From Fuchsiella alkaliacetigena (GTDB taxonomy: Bacteria; Bacillota; Halanaerobiia; Halobacteroidales; Acetohalobiaceae), in contig NZ_JALKBZ010000008.1 of the NCBI RefSeq assembly GCF_023227765.1, positions 20,887 to 84,886 of the forward strand: a stretch of DNA of 64,000 nt. The letters run 5' to 3'. Positions 44,314-52,993 of this stretch are shown here, piece by piece. The notes under the pieces are model-generated. The model searched no databases. It was not told the origin of the DNA and worked only from the letters and a program-made list of their open reading frames with translations. The position numbers and the translations under genes are program-made. The number at the start of each line of letters is the position of its first letter. The stretch's first letter is position 1.

Positions 44314-44748
44314 ATGGATTTAAAAAACTGTTCTCGTTGTGGACAACTCTTTACTCCGATTACGAGTAGAAATAAGATCTGTCGGGACTGTCAACAGGAA
44401 GAGGAAGAGGACTTTCGGAAGGTAAAAGAGTATATCTATGATAACTTTCAGCCAACATTGGTTGAAACCAGCGAAGAAACCGGGGTTTCAGTAAAAAGAA
44501 TCAAGAAATTTATTCGTGAAGGTCGCTTGATCGAAATGGATCTCAGTGACTTTAAAGTGGAGTGTAAGCGATGCGAAGCTGATATTGTGGAAGGTGACTA
44601 CTGCAAGGAATGTAGAAACGAGTTATCCGAAGGTTTGAAATCTCAATCGAAAAAGAAGCAAAGCGAAGAGCCCCAGGAGCCTAAAGAGCAAGAAATTAAG
44701 CAGAAAGGACGCATGTATACCGATAGACGAAAGTGGCGGGATAAATAG
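44314..44748 (+). CDS. yvyF: YvyF-type flagellar operon protein
   Basis: The 144-residue protein has an N-terminal zinc ribbon (NCSRCGQLF ... CRDC), a helix-turn-helix-like region (TLVETSEETGVSVKRIKKFIREGRLI), and a second cysteine pair set (CKRCEADI ... CKEC). This matches the TIGR03826 family found between comF and flgM. Its role is unclear, possibly regulatory for late flagellar genes. ATG 44314 follows AAGGTGGTG; upstream in-frame GTGs form part of the ribosome binding site. Confidence 0.88.
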   Translation: MDLKNCSRCGQLFTPITSRNKICRDCQQEEEEDFRKVKEYIYDNFQPTLVETSEETGVSVKRIKKFIREGRLIEMDLSDFKVECKRCEADIVEGDYCKECRNELSEGLKSQSKKKQSEEPQEPKEQEIKQKGRMYTDRRKWRDK

Positions 44749-44823
44749 GACGTAAATAGCCTTAATTGTTCCTTAATTGCTGCTAACCACCTATAATCTA
44801 CGATAATTGTTCCTTAAGGTGAT

Positions 44824-44850
44824 TAAGAATATTGCTGTTGCTGACGATTA
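44824..44850 (+). promoter_or_regulatory. Candidate sigma-28 (SigD) promoter before flgM
   Basis: TAAG, 15 bases, GACGATTA resembles the consensus TAAA-N15-GCCGATAA with correct spacing. It is about 130 bases upstream of flgM. Confidence 0.45.
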
Positions 44851-44867
44851 ATATAGTACAGTTAATT

Positions 44868-44957
44868 AGCTATGAGTTGTGAGTCGTGTGCTATGAGCTT
44901 TTCTTTTAAGTGTTTTATTTTTAGCTTAAGGCTCAAAGCTCAGAGCACAAAGCTAAA
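44868..44957. repeat. Palindromic intergenic repeat, copy P2
   Basis: TTAGCTATGAGTTGTGAGTC and GTGTGCTATGAGC face GGCTCAAAGCTCAGAGC and ACAAAGCTAA. It is the same arm type as P1, here between yvyF and flgM. Confidence 0.7.
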
Positions 44958-44980
44958 TTAAAAGAAAGTAGGTGGTTACT

Positions 44981-45268
44981 ATGAAGATATCCAGTGAGCA
45001 GCTAGGCGAGGTTTTACAAGCCTATGGTCAACAGCAGCGCCAGAATGAAACAGGGACTGAAAAAAAGGATAAAAGTGATAAGTTATCGCTATCCACCGAG
45101 ATGAAGGAGATTCAGTTAGCTAAGGAAAACTTGGCTAATAAAGAGCCAGTTCGTCAGGAAAAAGTAGATTCTTTAAAGCAGGCTATTCAAAGTGGTAACT
45201 ATAATGTTTCCGGTGAAGAAGTAGCCGAAAAGATGTTAGAACGAGTAATTGTTGATCAGCTAGTTTAG
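44981..45268 (+). CDS. flgM: FlgM, anti-sigma-28 factor
   Basis: The 95-residue protein has a low-complexity N-terminal half and the FlgM C-terminal region VDSLKQAIQSGNYNVSGEEVAEKMLERVI, which holds SigD until the hook is complete and FlgM is exported. AGGTGG lies just upstream of ATG 44981. It starts the flgM-flgN-flgK-flgL block. Confidence 0.92.
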   Translation: MKISSEQLGEVLQAYGQQQRQNETGTEKKDKSDKLSLSTEMKEIQLAKENLANKEPVRQEKVDSLKQAIQSGNYNVSGEEVAEKMLERVIVDQLV

Positions 45269-45308
45269 TTATTTTTAGTTAAAATATGATTATTGGGAAG
45301 TGAATAGA

Positions 45309-45812
45309 GTGCTGATTAATAACTTAATTAAGATTTTAGAGGTTCAGTATCGACTTTACCAGCAGCTTTATCGCTTGAGTGAAGAGAAGCAACAGATTAT
45401 TATAGATAACGAAGTAGAGGAACTGCTGGAGATAATAGAAACCGAGCAGGAGCACCTCCAAAAGGTAGAGCAGTTGGAAGCTAAACGAGTGGAGACCTTA
45501 GAGGAGTTAGCGCAACAACATTCTTTAGCAGTAAGTGAACTGGATTTTGCTCGGTTGATAGAGCTTTTGGACTGTGCAGAAACTAAAGCTCAACTACAAG
45601 AGCTGCGAGAGAAGCTTTTAATTCAACTGCGGGAGCTACAGCAGCTTAACGATCAAAATGCTGGCTTGATTAAGCAGGTTTTACAGTTAAATGATCATAC
45701 TTTACAGTTATTGACTAATAGTGAGTTAACTAAAGGCAGCACTTATCAAAAACCTGGTCAAGAAAAGACTGGGAATAAACAAGCACGTAATATTATTGAC
45801 CATAAAGCTTAA
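45309..45812 (+). CDS. flgN: FlgN family flagellar export chaperone
   Basis: The 167-residue protein is predicted almost entirely as coiled-coil helices, with LLEIIETEQEHLQKVEQLEAKR typical of FlgN. It keeps the hook-junction proteins FlgK and FlgL unfolded for export. GTG 45309 lies eight bases after GGGAAG; GTG 45300 would overlap that site. The position between flgM and flgK is canonical. Confidence 0.88.
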   Translation: MLINNLIKILEVQYRLYQQLYRLSEEKQQIIIDNEVEELLEIIETEQEHLQKVEQLEAKRVETLEELAQQHSLAVSELDFARLIELLDCAETKAQLQELREKLLIQLRELQQLNDQNAGLIKQVLQLNDHTLQLLTNSELTKGSTYQKPGQEKTGNKQARNIIDHKA

Positions 45813-45827
45813 GTGGGAGGAGAGACT

Positions 45828-47354
45828 ATGAGTACTTTTGGAGGAATTGAGATCGGCAAGAGGGCTTTGCAGACTCAACAGAAGTCCTTGGATGTAACAG
45901 GACATAATATAGCTAATGCTAATACTGAGGGTTATTCTCGGCAGCGGGCTATTCAGCAGGCTACGCAGCCACATACTATGCCTGGATTATCTACTTCCGG
46001 TACCGGAGCTGGACAGAAGGGAACTGGGGTTGAGGTTGATAGAATAGAGCGGATGAGAGATCAGTTTATAGATAATAGACTACGGCATGAGAAACACTCT
46101 TTAGGTGAGTGGAGCGCTAAGTGGGATGGGTTAAGAGAGATAGAATCAATTTATAATGAGTTGGAAGACGGAGGATTAGTAGAGTCTTTAAATGAATTTT
46201 GGAATGCTTTTCAGGAGTTAAATAATAATCCAGAGAGTATGGCGGTTCGTTCTTCGGTGGTTCAGACTTCGGTTAATTTAACTAGTCACATAAATCAACT
46301 AGATAAAGAGTTAGGTGAGTATAGAGAGCATATAGCTGAAGAAGTAGAATCAAATGTGGAGAAAGTGAACTACTATACTGGACAGATTGCTGATTTAAAT
46401 AACCAGATCCGAACTATTCAGGCCGATAGCAGCAAAAGTGCTAATGACTTAATGGATCGGCGGGATAAGTTAATTGATGAACTATCTGAGTTAGCTGATA
46501 TTAAGGTTACTACTGATGATTTAGATCAGACTAATGTTAGTCTAGATGGAAGTACCTTAGTACAGGGGAGCTCTGCCTATAATGTAGAAGTATTAGATGA
46601 TGAACGGATTGAGAATGTGGAGTATGAACATTATGCTGAAGATGGAGATGGGAATGACAGCTATACAGTTCCAGAGCAGGCTTTTGAAGTTAATGGTAAC
46701 CCTATAGATATTAACGGTGGTGAAATTAAAGGCCAGTTAGATGTTAAGGAGAGCGTAGCCGATCAGCAGATAAATAAGCTAGGTGACTTAGCCAGAGGCT
46801 TAGCTACGGAGGTTAACTCCATTCATGAGGAGGGCTACGATTTAAATGGTGATGAAGGTTTGGAGTTTTTTAAATTTAATGCTGACGAGTTTAAAGCTAG
46901 TCATTTAGAGGTTAATGAGGATATAGTTGAAGATCCGGCTAAGTTGGCAGCAGCTAGACTTAAGGATGAAGATGGAGAATTAATAACAGGTGATTTAGAT
47001 GATGATTTTTTGGATGAGGACGGTAACTTGCTTGATGTAGGTAATGGCGACAATGCTATGTTAATTGCTAATTTAAAGGATGCTGGAGATAAGATAGGGG
47101 GAACTACTTTCAATGATTACTGGGAGTCTGAGGTTTCTAAGCTAGGTTTAGAGATAGATCAGGCTCAACAGTTTAAGGATAATCAGGAGAACCTAACTCA
47201 GCAGTTGGAGAATAAACGCGAAGAGGTTTCAGGAGTTTCTATAGACGAAGAGATGACGGAAATGATTAAGTTTCAGCACGGCTATAGTGCAGCGGGTAGA
47301 TTGGTTAGTCAGATGGACGAGATGTTTGATCACTTGATCGGTATGGTTAGATAG
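45828..47354 (+). CDS. flgK: FlgK, flagellar hook-junction protein 1
   Basis: The 508-residue product starts with the conserved rod/hook N-terminus (STFGGIEIGKRALQTQQKSLDVTGHNIANANTEGYSRQR). It ends with KFQHGYSAAGRLVSQMDEMFDHLIGMVR, the D0 helix of HAP1. The middle is rich in Asp and Glu, fitting a salt-adapted surface protein. ATG 45828 follows GGGAGGAGAG. Confidence 0.96.
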   Translation: MSTFGGIEIGKRALQTQQKSLDVTGHNIANANTEGYSRQRAIQQATQPHTMPGLSTSGTGAGQKGTGVEVDRIERMRDQFIDNRLRHEKHSLGEWSAKWDGLREIESIYNELEDGGLVESLNEFWNAFQELNNNPESMAVRSSVVQTSVNLTSHINQLDKELGEYREHIAEEVESNVEKVNYYTGQIADLNNQIRTIQADSSKSANDLMDRRDKLIDELSELADIKVTTDDLDQTNVSLDGSTLVQGSSAYNVEVLDDERIENVEYEHYAEDGDGNDSYTVPEQAFEVNGNPIDINGGEIKGQLDVKESVADQQINKLGDLARGLATEVNSIHEEGYDLNGDEGLEFFKFNADEFKASHLEVNEDIVEDPAKLAAARLKDEDGELITGDLDDDFLDEDGNLLDVGNGDNAMLIANLKDAGDKIGGTTFNDYWESEVSKLGLEIDQAQQFKDNQENLTQQLENKREEVSGVSIDEEMTEMIKFQHGYSAAGRLVSQMDEMFDHLIGMVR

Positions 47355-47379
47355 AAAAGAGCGAGGAGGTTGAATCTTT

Positions 47380-48309
47380 ATGAGCCGAATTACTAATAAT
47401 ATAATGATTAATGATTTTATGAAAAACTATAATCGAAGTAATAAAAATATGAATAAGATTATGAATCAGCTCTCTACAGGCAAGAAGTTTTCTCAGGTTT
47501 CGGAAGCACCTATTGAATCTATTAGAGCTATGAAGTACGGTACTACTATTGAGTTTAATGAACGTTATCAGGAAAATGTGGAGAATGGTATTGATTGGTT
47601 GGAGATTACTGATCAGGCTTTGGATGATGCTAATAATACTTTGCGTAGAGCTAGAGACTTAGCAGTGCAGGGAGCTACTGAAAGTTCCACTCAGGAGGAT
47701 AGAGATAAGATTAGGCAGGAAATAGATGAAATTAAAGAGCATCTAGTGCAGATAGGGAATACTACCTTTAGCGATCGACATGTTTTTAGCGGGACTAAGA
47801 CTAGAACTGCTCCCTATGTAGAAGAAGCAGAGAATGACAATTACTATAATGAAGAACTAGGTGATGTGGAGGATGAAGATTTTGAGATAACTGGTAATGT
47901 GATGCGAGAGATTGGCGAAGGAGTACATATGAGTATTAATATTACCGGTAGTGAAGTAGGGTTTAACGAAATCTTTCAAACCTTAGATCAGTTAAGTGGA
48001 GCCCTAGATAAAGAGGCTGGAGATGATGCTACTGAGTTGATTCAAGAGAGCTTGGGCGAAATAGATGAGCATATTGAAGATGTTCTTTCAGCTCGAGGTA
48101 GAGTAGGAGCGCAGATGAATCGTCTAGAGATGACCTCTAATCGTCTCGATGGTCGAAAGATTAGTTATACTAAGTTACTCTCTGATGCAGAGGATGTAGA
48201 TGTAGCTAAGGCAATTACTGATCTTAAACAGGAGGAGAATGCTTACCGAGCTTCTTTGAATGTAGGAGCTAGATTGATGGATGTTAGCTTAGTAGACTTT
48301 TTAAGATAA
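47380..48309 (+). CDS. flgL: FlgL, flagellar hook-junction protein 3
   Basis: The 309-residue flagellin-like protein has NDFMKNYNRSNKNMNKIMNQLSTGKKFSQVSEAPI and the RARDLAVQGATES segment at the N-terminus. The C-terminal helix is DLKQEENAYRASLNVGARLMDVSLVDFLR. It joins FlgK to the filament. AGGAGG precedes the ATG, and it follows flgK by 25 bases. Confidence 0.95.
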   Translation: MSRITNNIMINDFMKNYNRSNKNMNKIMNQLSTGKKFSQVSEAPIESIRAMKYGTTIEFNERYQENVENGIDWLEITDQALDDANNTLRRARDLAVQGATESSTQEDRDKIRQEIDEIKEHLVQIGNTTFSDRHVFSGTKTRTAPYVEEAENDNYYNEELGDVEDEDFEITGNVMREIGEGVHMSINITGSEVGFNEIFQTLDQLSGALDKEAGDDATELIQESLGEIDEHIEDVLSARGRVGAQMNRLEMTSNRLDGRKISYTKLLSDAEDVDVAKAITDLKQEENAYRASLNVGARLMDVSLVDFLR

Positions 48310-48327
48310 TATAAAGGAGGGAGCGCG

Positions 48328-48897
48328 ATGAGTACTCCCCAGCTTAGAATTGATAGTCAGCCGGGTAGAATTGGGATAGAGCAGCAGTCGGGACACTTGG
48401 ATATAGAGTACGGCCCGCAGCAGATGGAGATAGAGAAGACTGGAGGGGAAGTACACCTTGATAGTCCTCCGGCTATTTTGGAGATTGATCATACTCCTTC
48501 CTGGGAGCATTTGGGTTTAAGGAAGATAAATTCCTTAACGAATTATTTAGGGAATAAAACTCAACAGAAGATCCGTGAAGCTATTAATCAAATAGTAGCC
48601 GAAGGAGAACGTTTGGCAGCTATCGAAAGAGGCGGCGATGCTATTGTAGAGATAGCTAAGGAAAAGGGTGTTTTTGAGGTGGAGGTTGAGTTTCCTTTAT
48701 TGAGGGATTTTTTACCGGAGATAAATGCAGAGCCGCAGCCGGTTAGATTAGATTTAAGAGTGGCAGAGTTTAGAGTTCATTCTAACTTTCAGTACCCTAG
48801 CACTAACTATAACCCGGGTTATGTAGATGTATATTTGGAGCAGGAGCCACGATTAAGAATAGATGTAGTAGGAAGTGAAGTGGATTTAAGAGCATAG
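48328..48897 (+). CDS. DUF6470 (YviE-like) flagellar-cluster protein
   Basis: The 189-residue protein has an N-terminal repeat-like beta region (PQLRIDSQPGRIGIEQQSG ... DIEYGPQQMEIEKTGG) and ends in a beta-rich part (VRLDLRVAEFRVHS ... PGYVDVYLEQEPRLRIDV). It sits between flgL and fliW as YviE does in Bacillus. Function unknown. AAAGGAGGG precedes the ATG. Confidence 0.85.
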   Translation: MSTPQLRIDSQPGRIGIEQQSGHLDIEYGPQQMEIEKTGGEVHLDSPPAILEIDHTPSWEHLGLRKINSLTNYLGNKTQQKIREAINQIVAEGERLAAIERGGDAIVEIAKEKGVFEVEVEFPLLRDFLPEINAEPQPVRLDLRVAEFRVHSNFQYPSTNYNPGYVDVYLEQEPRLRIDVVGSEVDLRA

Positions 48898-48914
48898 AAA
48901 GGTGGTAGCTTAAT

Positions 48915-49361
48915 TTGAAGATTGATACTGCTACTTTTGGGGAAATAGAGATTGAGGAAGAGAAGGTTATTAGTTTTGAAGAAAAGATTTTGGGTTTTGA
49001 AGACTATACTGAGTTTACAGTTATAGATAGCTTGGATGATGATGTTTTTTATTGGCTGCAGTCTATAGAAGAACCGGAATTATCCTTTATTATGATTGCT
49101 CCCGGACAGTTACTTGATGACTACCAGATAACTTTGACCGATAAATTTGAAAAGAAATTAGCAATTACTGCAGATACGCCGCTAGAAGAGATAGTGGTCT
49201 ATACCCTAGTAGTGGTTGAGGGTGAAGGAGAAAGGATTAGAACTAATCTTAAAGCACCGATTATAATTAATGCTGAGACTGGAAAGGCAGGCCAACTGGT
49301 ATTGACCGAGGAGTATCCAACTCGTTACTATCTATTTAAAGAAGAAAAGGTTTCAGGATAG
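48915..49361 (+). CDS. fliW: FliW, flagellar assembly factor (CsrA antagonist)
   Basis: The 148-residue protein has the FliW opening IDTATFGEIEIEEEKVISFEEKILGFEDYTEF and the conserved LQSIEEPELSFIMIAP. FliW binds CsrA until it is titrated by free flagellin, so flagellin translation follows export. TTG 48915 follows AAGGTGG. It lies directly before csrA and hag, the classic three-partner arrangement. Confidence 0.95.
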   Translation: MKIDTATFGEIEIEEEKVISFEEKILGFEDYTEFTVIDSLDDDVFYWLQSIEEPELSFIMIAPGQLLDDYQITLTDKFEKKLAITADTPLEEIVVYTLVVVEGEGERIRTNLKAPIIINAETGKAGQLVLTEEYPTRYYLFKEEKVSG

Positions 49362-49372
49362 GAGGCAGAGCA

Positions 49373-49606
49373 TTGCTAATTTTAAGTCGTAAGCAGGAGG
49401 AAAGTATAATTATAGATGATGAAATAGAGATTAAGGTTTTGGAGTTGGATAACGGTCGGGTGCAGTTGGGGATTAGGGCCCCAGAGTCTGTTGCCATTCA
49501 TAGAGAAGAGATTTATAAGGAGATACAGGCGGAGAATAAAGAGGCTCTAAAAGTTAGCGGTAATTTAGTTGCTGATTTAGCCGATAAGCTAAAAGGGAGT
49601 AAATAG
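49373..49606 (+). CDS. csrA: CsrA, translational repressor of flagellin
   Basis: The 77-residue product is full length: MLILSRKQEESIIIDDEIEIKVLELDNGRVQLGIRAP and VAIHREEIYKEI, with the RNA-contacting N-terminal Leu/Arg and the conserved GxVxxGxxAP-like strand. TTG 49373 follows GGAGG by seven bases, and it is 12 bases from fliW. The likely target is the hag leader immediately downstream. Confidence 0.96.
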   Translation: MLILSRKQEESIIIDDEIEIKVLELDNGRVQLGIRAPESVAIHREEIYKEIQAENKEALKVSGNLVADLADKLKGSK

Positions 49607-49680
49607 AGATAAAGAAGGCGTTTTTGAGAGTAAAGCTGCTTTAATTGCCTTTAATCGATTTATTTAGCGATTATTACCCT

Positions 49681-49707
49681 TTAACTTATTAGCAATTATT
49701 ACGATAA
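49681..49707 (+). promoter_or_regulatory. Candidate sigma-28 (SigD) promoter of hag
   Basis: TTAA, 15 bases, TACGATAA. Similar in form to the flgM and fliD candidates (shared CGAT-A core). It would give a leader of about 260 bases, which is long. Confidence 0.4.
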
Positions 49708-49837
49708 CTATAGCAACGAAGCTAAGAAGAAATTGAGTAGCTAAGATAATTGGATTCTTGTAGGAAGGATCTAATTATGGTGGTTATTCACTGCCTTTAA
49801 TGCTATCGGCCGGGCATTGGGCAGATTTAGATTAGCT

Positions 49838-49922
49838 ATCAATTATCAGCTATCAGTAGTCAGTTGAAGTTATTATGAACTTGATTTTAACTGATGACTG
49901 ACGCCTGAAAGCTGACGACTAA
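49838..49922. repeat. Palindromic intergenic repeat, copy P3
   Basis: The left arm (ATCAATTATCAGCTATC, AGTAGTCAGT) faces the right arm (AACTGATGACTGACG, CCTGAAAGCTGACGACT). It is built of degenerate 7-base units like the P1 and P2 arms, with a different unit (tagctga). Confidence 0.6.
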
Positions 49923-49924
49923 CA

Positions 49925-49967
49925 GAAAGCAAGGATGCTTTCTAAAACAAAAATATCAAGGAGGATG
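49925..49967 (+). promoter_or_regulatory. Two CsrA-type binding sites in the hag leader
   Basis: Site 1 is a 7-bp hairpin, GAAAGCA-AGGA-TGCTTTC (49925-49942), placing GGA in the loop within GCAAGGATGC, close to the CsrA consensus. Site 2 is the Shine-Dalgarno itself, CAAGGAGGATG (49957-49967), seven bases before ATG 49974. The two-site layout parallels the Bacillus subtilis hag leader. Confidence 0.78.
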
Positions 49968-49973
49968 TTAAAA

Positions 49974-50786
49974 ATGAGAATTGCTAATAATATGAGTGCT
50001 ATGAATGCACTGCGAAACTTGGGAGTTACAGACAGAGAGCAAAGTACTACAATGGAGCGTTTATCTTCAGGTTACAGAATTAATCGAGCTGCTGATGATG
50101 CAGCAGGATTGGCTATTTCTGAGAAAATGAGATCTCAGATTAGTGGTTTAGGTCAAGCTTCTCGTAATGCTCAGGATGGTATTTCTTTAATTCAGACAGC
50201 TGAAGGTGCTTTGGATGAAACTCATAACATTTTAAGAAGAATGAGAGATTTAGCTGTACAGTCTGCTAATGATACTAACACTGAAGATGATCGTGCTAAG
50301 CTAAATGAAGAATTCGAAGAACTGACTGAGGAAGTTGATAGAATTGCTGACAATACTGAATTTAATACACAGGAATTACTTGATGGTACGTTTGAAGATA
50401 GGATATTCCATATTGGAGCTAATGAAGGGCAGGTAATTGAGGTTTCTATTGCTGATATGACCTCTGGTGCATTGGAAATTGGTGATCTTGCTGTTACAGA
50501 TCAAGAGGTGGCAAATGAAGCCATTGGTGTTCTTGATGCTGCTATTGATACTGTATCAGAGACAAGATCTAATTTAGGTGCGACACAGAATAGATTAGAG
50601 CATACAATTAATAATCTAGATACTACTCAAGAGAACTTACAGGCTGCAGAATCTCGGATCAGAGATGCTGATATGGCAGCAGAAATGAGTGAAATGAGTA
50701 AGCATCAGGTAATGAGTCAGGCGGGTCAGGCAATGTTAGCTCAGGCTAATCAGCAGCCACAACAGGTACTACAATTGTTAGGCTAA
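49974..50786 (+). CDS. hag: Flagellin
   Basis: The 270-residue flagellin consists almost only of the conserved D0/D1 parts: MRIANNMSAMNALRNLG, the SSGYRINRAADDAAGLAISEKMRSQISGL run read in parts, and the C-terminal AEMSEMSKHQVMSQAGQAMLAQANQ. The variable D2/D3 part is minimal. ATG 49974 follows AAGGAGG; an in-frame ATG at 49935 lies inside the CsrA-site hairpin. It is expected to be under SigD and FliW-CsrA control. Confidence 0.97.
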   Translation: MRIANNMSAMNALRNLGVTDREQSTTMERLSSGYRINRAADDAAGLAISEKMRSQISGLGQASRNAQDGISLIQTAEGALDETHNILRRMRDLAVQSANDTNTEDDRAKLNEEFEELTEEVDRIADNTEFNTQELLDGTFEDRIFHIGANEGQVIEVSIADMTSGALEIGDLAVTDQEVANEAIGVLDAAIDTVSETRSNLGATQNRLEHTINNLDTTQENLQAAESRIRDADMAAEMSEMSKHQVMSQAGQAMLAQANQQPQQVLQLLG

Positions 50787-50793
50787 TCAATAG

Positions 50794-50828
50794 AGCCGAT
50801 CGGCATTTTCTTTGTCGGTTGGCTTTTA
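50794..50828 (+). terminator. Intrinsic terminator after hag
   Basis: GAGCCGATCGGCA pairs with TGTCGGTTGGCTT through G-T wobbles around TTTTCTT, then TTTATTGTT. Confidence 0.78.
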
Positions 50829-50954
50829 TTGTTGTCAGGGATATAATTGTAATTTGGAAATATAAGTATATGCTTTTAGCTTTTAAATAAGTTATAATAA
50901 TATTTATTAAACTAGCTTGATCTTAGATTCATTATTGAAGAGGAGGAATTAAAC

Positions 50955-51551
50955 GTGAAGACTACGGTTTATGGAATTGATGCTGAACTCAAAGAACAAG
51001 AACATAAAAAACTTGGCCAAATGATGGATTTCATTGAAGAAAAGGGCTATATAATTACTAGAATTTTAGCAGATTCTGAAGATATAACTACTTATTCTGA
51101 AAAAGAAATAGAAAAGATTAAACCAATAAATCATTTAGAAATAGTTGCTCGAGAACCAAAAGATTTAATCTTCGATTCGTTAAAAGAAGCAGAAAAATAT
51201 TTACCTCGTTTAATAAAAGGATTAGACGAAATTATTATTAATTTCAATTTAGGTGAAGAACTAATGGGCTATGAATTATTAGAAGATGCTTTAGAAGGTT
51301 TTCAATGGTTAAATAGTTTAATTAATGGTTTTATAAATAATTTTGATTTGGAGAAGCTGGAAGTTCAAGATACAGATTTAGATGAAATCATTAGCAAATG
51401 GAGAGATAGCTTAGATAAGCTTTTGGATGCTTTTGAAAATAGAGAAATAAACTTATTGAGTAAGCAACTAAAACATAATTTCAAACCTATTTTAAAGGAA
51501 TGGTTAGAATTGATAACGATGTTTAATAAACAGCTAAATAATTTAGAATAG
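50955..51551 (+). CDS. Hypothetical helical protein downstream of flagellin
   Basis: The 198-residue protein has a short beta-containing N-terminus (MKTTVYGIDAELKEQEHKKLG ... DHI-like), then long amphipathic helices: DSLKEAEKYLPRLIKGLDEIIINFNLGEELMGYELLEDALEGFQWLNSLI, read in parts. No catalytic motif was found. I did not recognise a named family, although proteins with a similar helical part occur in other Firmicute flagellar clusters, from memory. GTG 50955 follows GAGGAGG. It precedes the ATP-grasp genes by 36 bases and could be their partner or substrate. Confidence 0.6.
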   Translation: MKTTVYGIDAELKEQEHKKLGQMMDFIEEKGYIITRILADSEDITTYSEKEIEKIKPINHLEIVAREPKDLIFDSLKEAEKYLPRLIKGLDEIIINFNLGEELMGYELLEDALEGFQWLNSLINGFINNFDLEKLEVQDTDLDEIISKWRDSLDKLLDAFENREINLLSKQLKHNFKPILKEWLELITMFNKQLNNLE

Positions 51552-51587
51552 AAAATTTTCTAGACAAATAGGAGTTGATATATCTTT

Positions 51588-52976
51588 ATGCTTATAGGAA
51601 TTTATACTGCTGAAATTAATCCTCTTAAAGTGATGCCGAAGGAAAGAAGTTATTGCTTAGCAGCTGAAGCAAAAATGCAGGGTTGTGAAGTTATTTTTTT
51701 TGAAAAAGAAGGTGTTAATTATACCAATAGGATAATTACAGGTATTATAAGAGAAGATGGTGAATGGGTAGAAAAAAAATTTTCCTTACCAGATGTTTTA
51801 ATAGATGAACATCTTACGTTAATTAAAGATCTTAAGCTTGATAAAAACATTCCGGAAGTTGAATTTTTGAAAAACGAAGTACCTCTTTTGAGATTTGGGT
51901 TACATAATAAGGCTAAAATGTATGATAAACTTAATAAATCAGAAAAATTTGCTAAATATATTCCTCCTTATGATATTATAGAAGAGCCAGCCAAAGTAAA
52001 AAAATATGTTGAGAAATATGGTTGTATTGTATTGAAACCTATAGATGGAGCTCAGGGAAAAGGTATTGGGTTTTTAGAAGATAAAGGGGATTGGATTTTG
52101 GTTAAGCAGCATACTAAAATAAATGAGTTTAAAAAAGAAGAATTTTCTCGCTTTGCAGAGATGATGGCAGATGGGACTTATTTAATACAACCATATTTAG
52201 AGTGTAGAACTAAGCTAGGTTATCCTTTTGATTTTCGTGTTCATGTGCAGAGAGATGGTAAAGGAGAATGGGGGATAACTAAGATTTATCCTCGAATTGG
52301 AACTCAAAAGAGTATTCTAAGTAATGTTAGTAGGGGTGGTATGATTTCGAATATTGATTACTTTTTAGTTACTGAATATGCTGAAAAAGCAGAAATTATA
52401 AAAGACATTTTATCTCAATTGGCTTTAGAGCTTACTGATCATGTAGATGGCTTTTATAACTACTCCCTTGATGAATTAGGTATAGATCTGGCGATAGATA
52501 AAAATGAAAATATTTGGTTATATGAAGTCAATGCAGGGCCTCAAACTAAGCATCATGAATGGGAACGGGCAAGAAATACTATTGCTTACGCAAGGTATAT
52601 TGCTAAGAAGCAAGAAGTAAGGAAACTGCTTGAAAAACTATGGAAAATGAGTAATAAGATTAAAAAAGGATTAAAGTTCTTACTTCAGGATTCTAAAGAA
52701 AATAATGCATTTGATGATAATCTTCTTTCTAAGATAAATCAAGGCTTTAATAGTATTAAGACTCAATTAGAGCCACGTTATATATATTTTGAGGATAGTA
52801 AGCTTGAAGAACTAACTAGTGTATTAGATAATCAACTTTTTGCTTTGCAAAAAGAGGTTAATCAAAATTTTGAAAATATATCAGACGTATTCAAGAATTA
52901 TAATGATTGGCAACAAAAATTCAAGGAAAATCTATTCCAACTTAAACAAGAAGCAGTAAATGAAGATAAAGATTAG
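51588..52976 (+). CDS. YheC/YheD-type ATP-grasp protein, paralog 1
   Basis: The 462-residue protein begins with a pre-ATP-grasp domain (MLIGIYTAEINPLKVMPKERSYCLAAEAKMQGCEVIFFEK in parts). The ATP-grasp core has the nucleotide lysine in VLKPIDGAQGKGI, QPYLECRTKLGYPFDFRVHVQ, and metal-binding IDLAIDKNENIWLYEVNAG. A helical tail of about 110 residues follows. The family is known as spore-coat-associated in Bacillus, but ATP-grasp enzymes generally form amide bonds between a carboxylate and an amine. It is the first of three tandem paralogs. The tail may be a dimerisation or substrate domain. Confidence 0.85.
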   Translation: MLIGIYTAEINPLKVMPKERSYCLAAEAKMQGCEVIFFEKEGVNYTNRIITGIIREDGEWVEKKFSLPDVLIDEHLTLIKDLKLDKNIPEVEFLKNEVPLLRFGLHNKAKMYDKLNKSEKFAKYIPPYDIIEEPAKVKKYVEKYGCIVLKPIDGAQGKGIGFLEDKGDWILVKQHTKINEFKKEEFSRFAEMMADGTYLIQPYLECRTKLGYPFDFRVHVQRDGKGEWGITKIYPRIGTQKSILSNVSRGGMISNIDYFLVTEYAEKAEIIKDILSQLALELTDHVDGFYNYSLDELGIDLAIDKNENIWLYEVNAGPQTKHHEWERARNTIAYARYIAKKQEVRKLLEKLWKMSNKIKKGLKFLLQDSKENNAFDDNLLSKINQGFNSIKTQLEPRYIYFEDSKLEELTSVLDNQLFALQKEVNQNFENISDVFKNYNDWQQKFKENLFQLKQEAVNEDKD

Positions 52977-52993
52977 GAGAGTGGTCTATCACT

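Noticed and set aside
49935..49973. Extended N-terminus for flagellin
   Set aside because: It would begin inside the CsrA-site hairpin and add non-flagellin residues; MRIANNMSAMNALRNLG is the conserved start.
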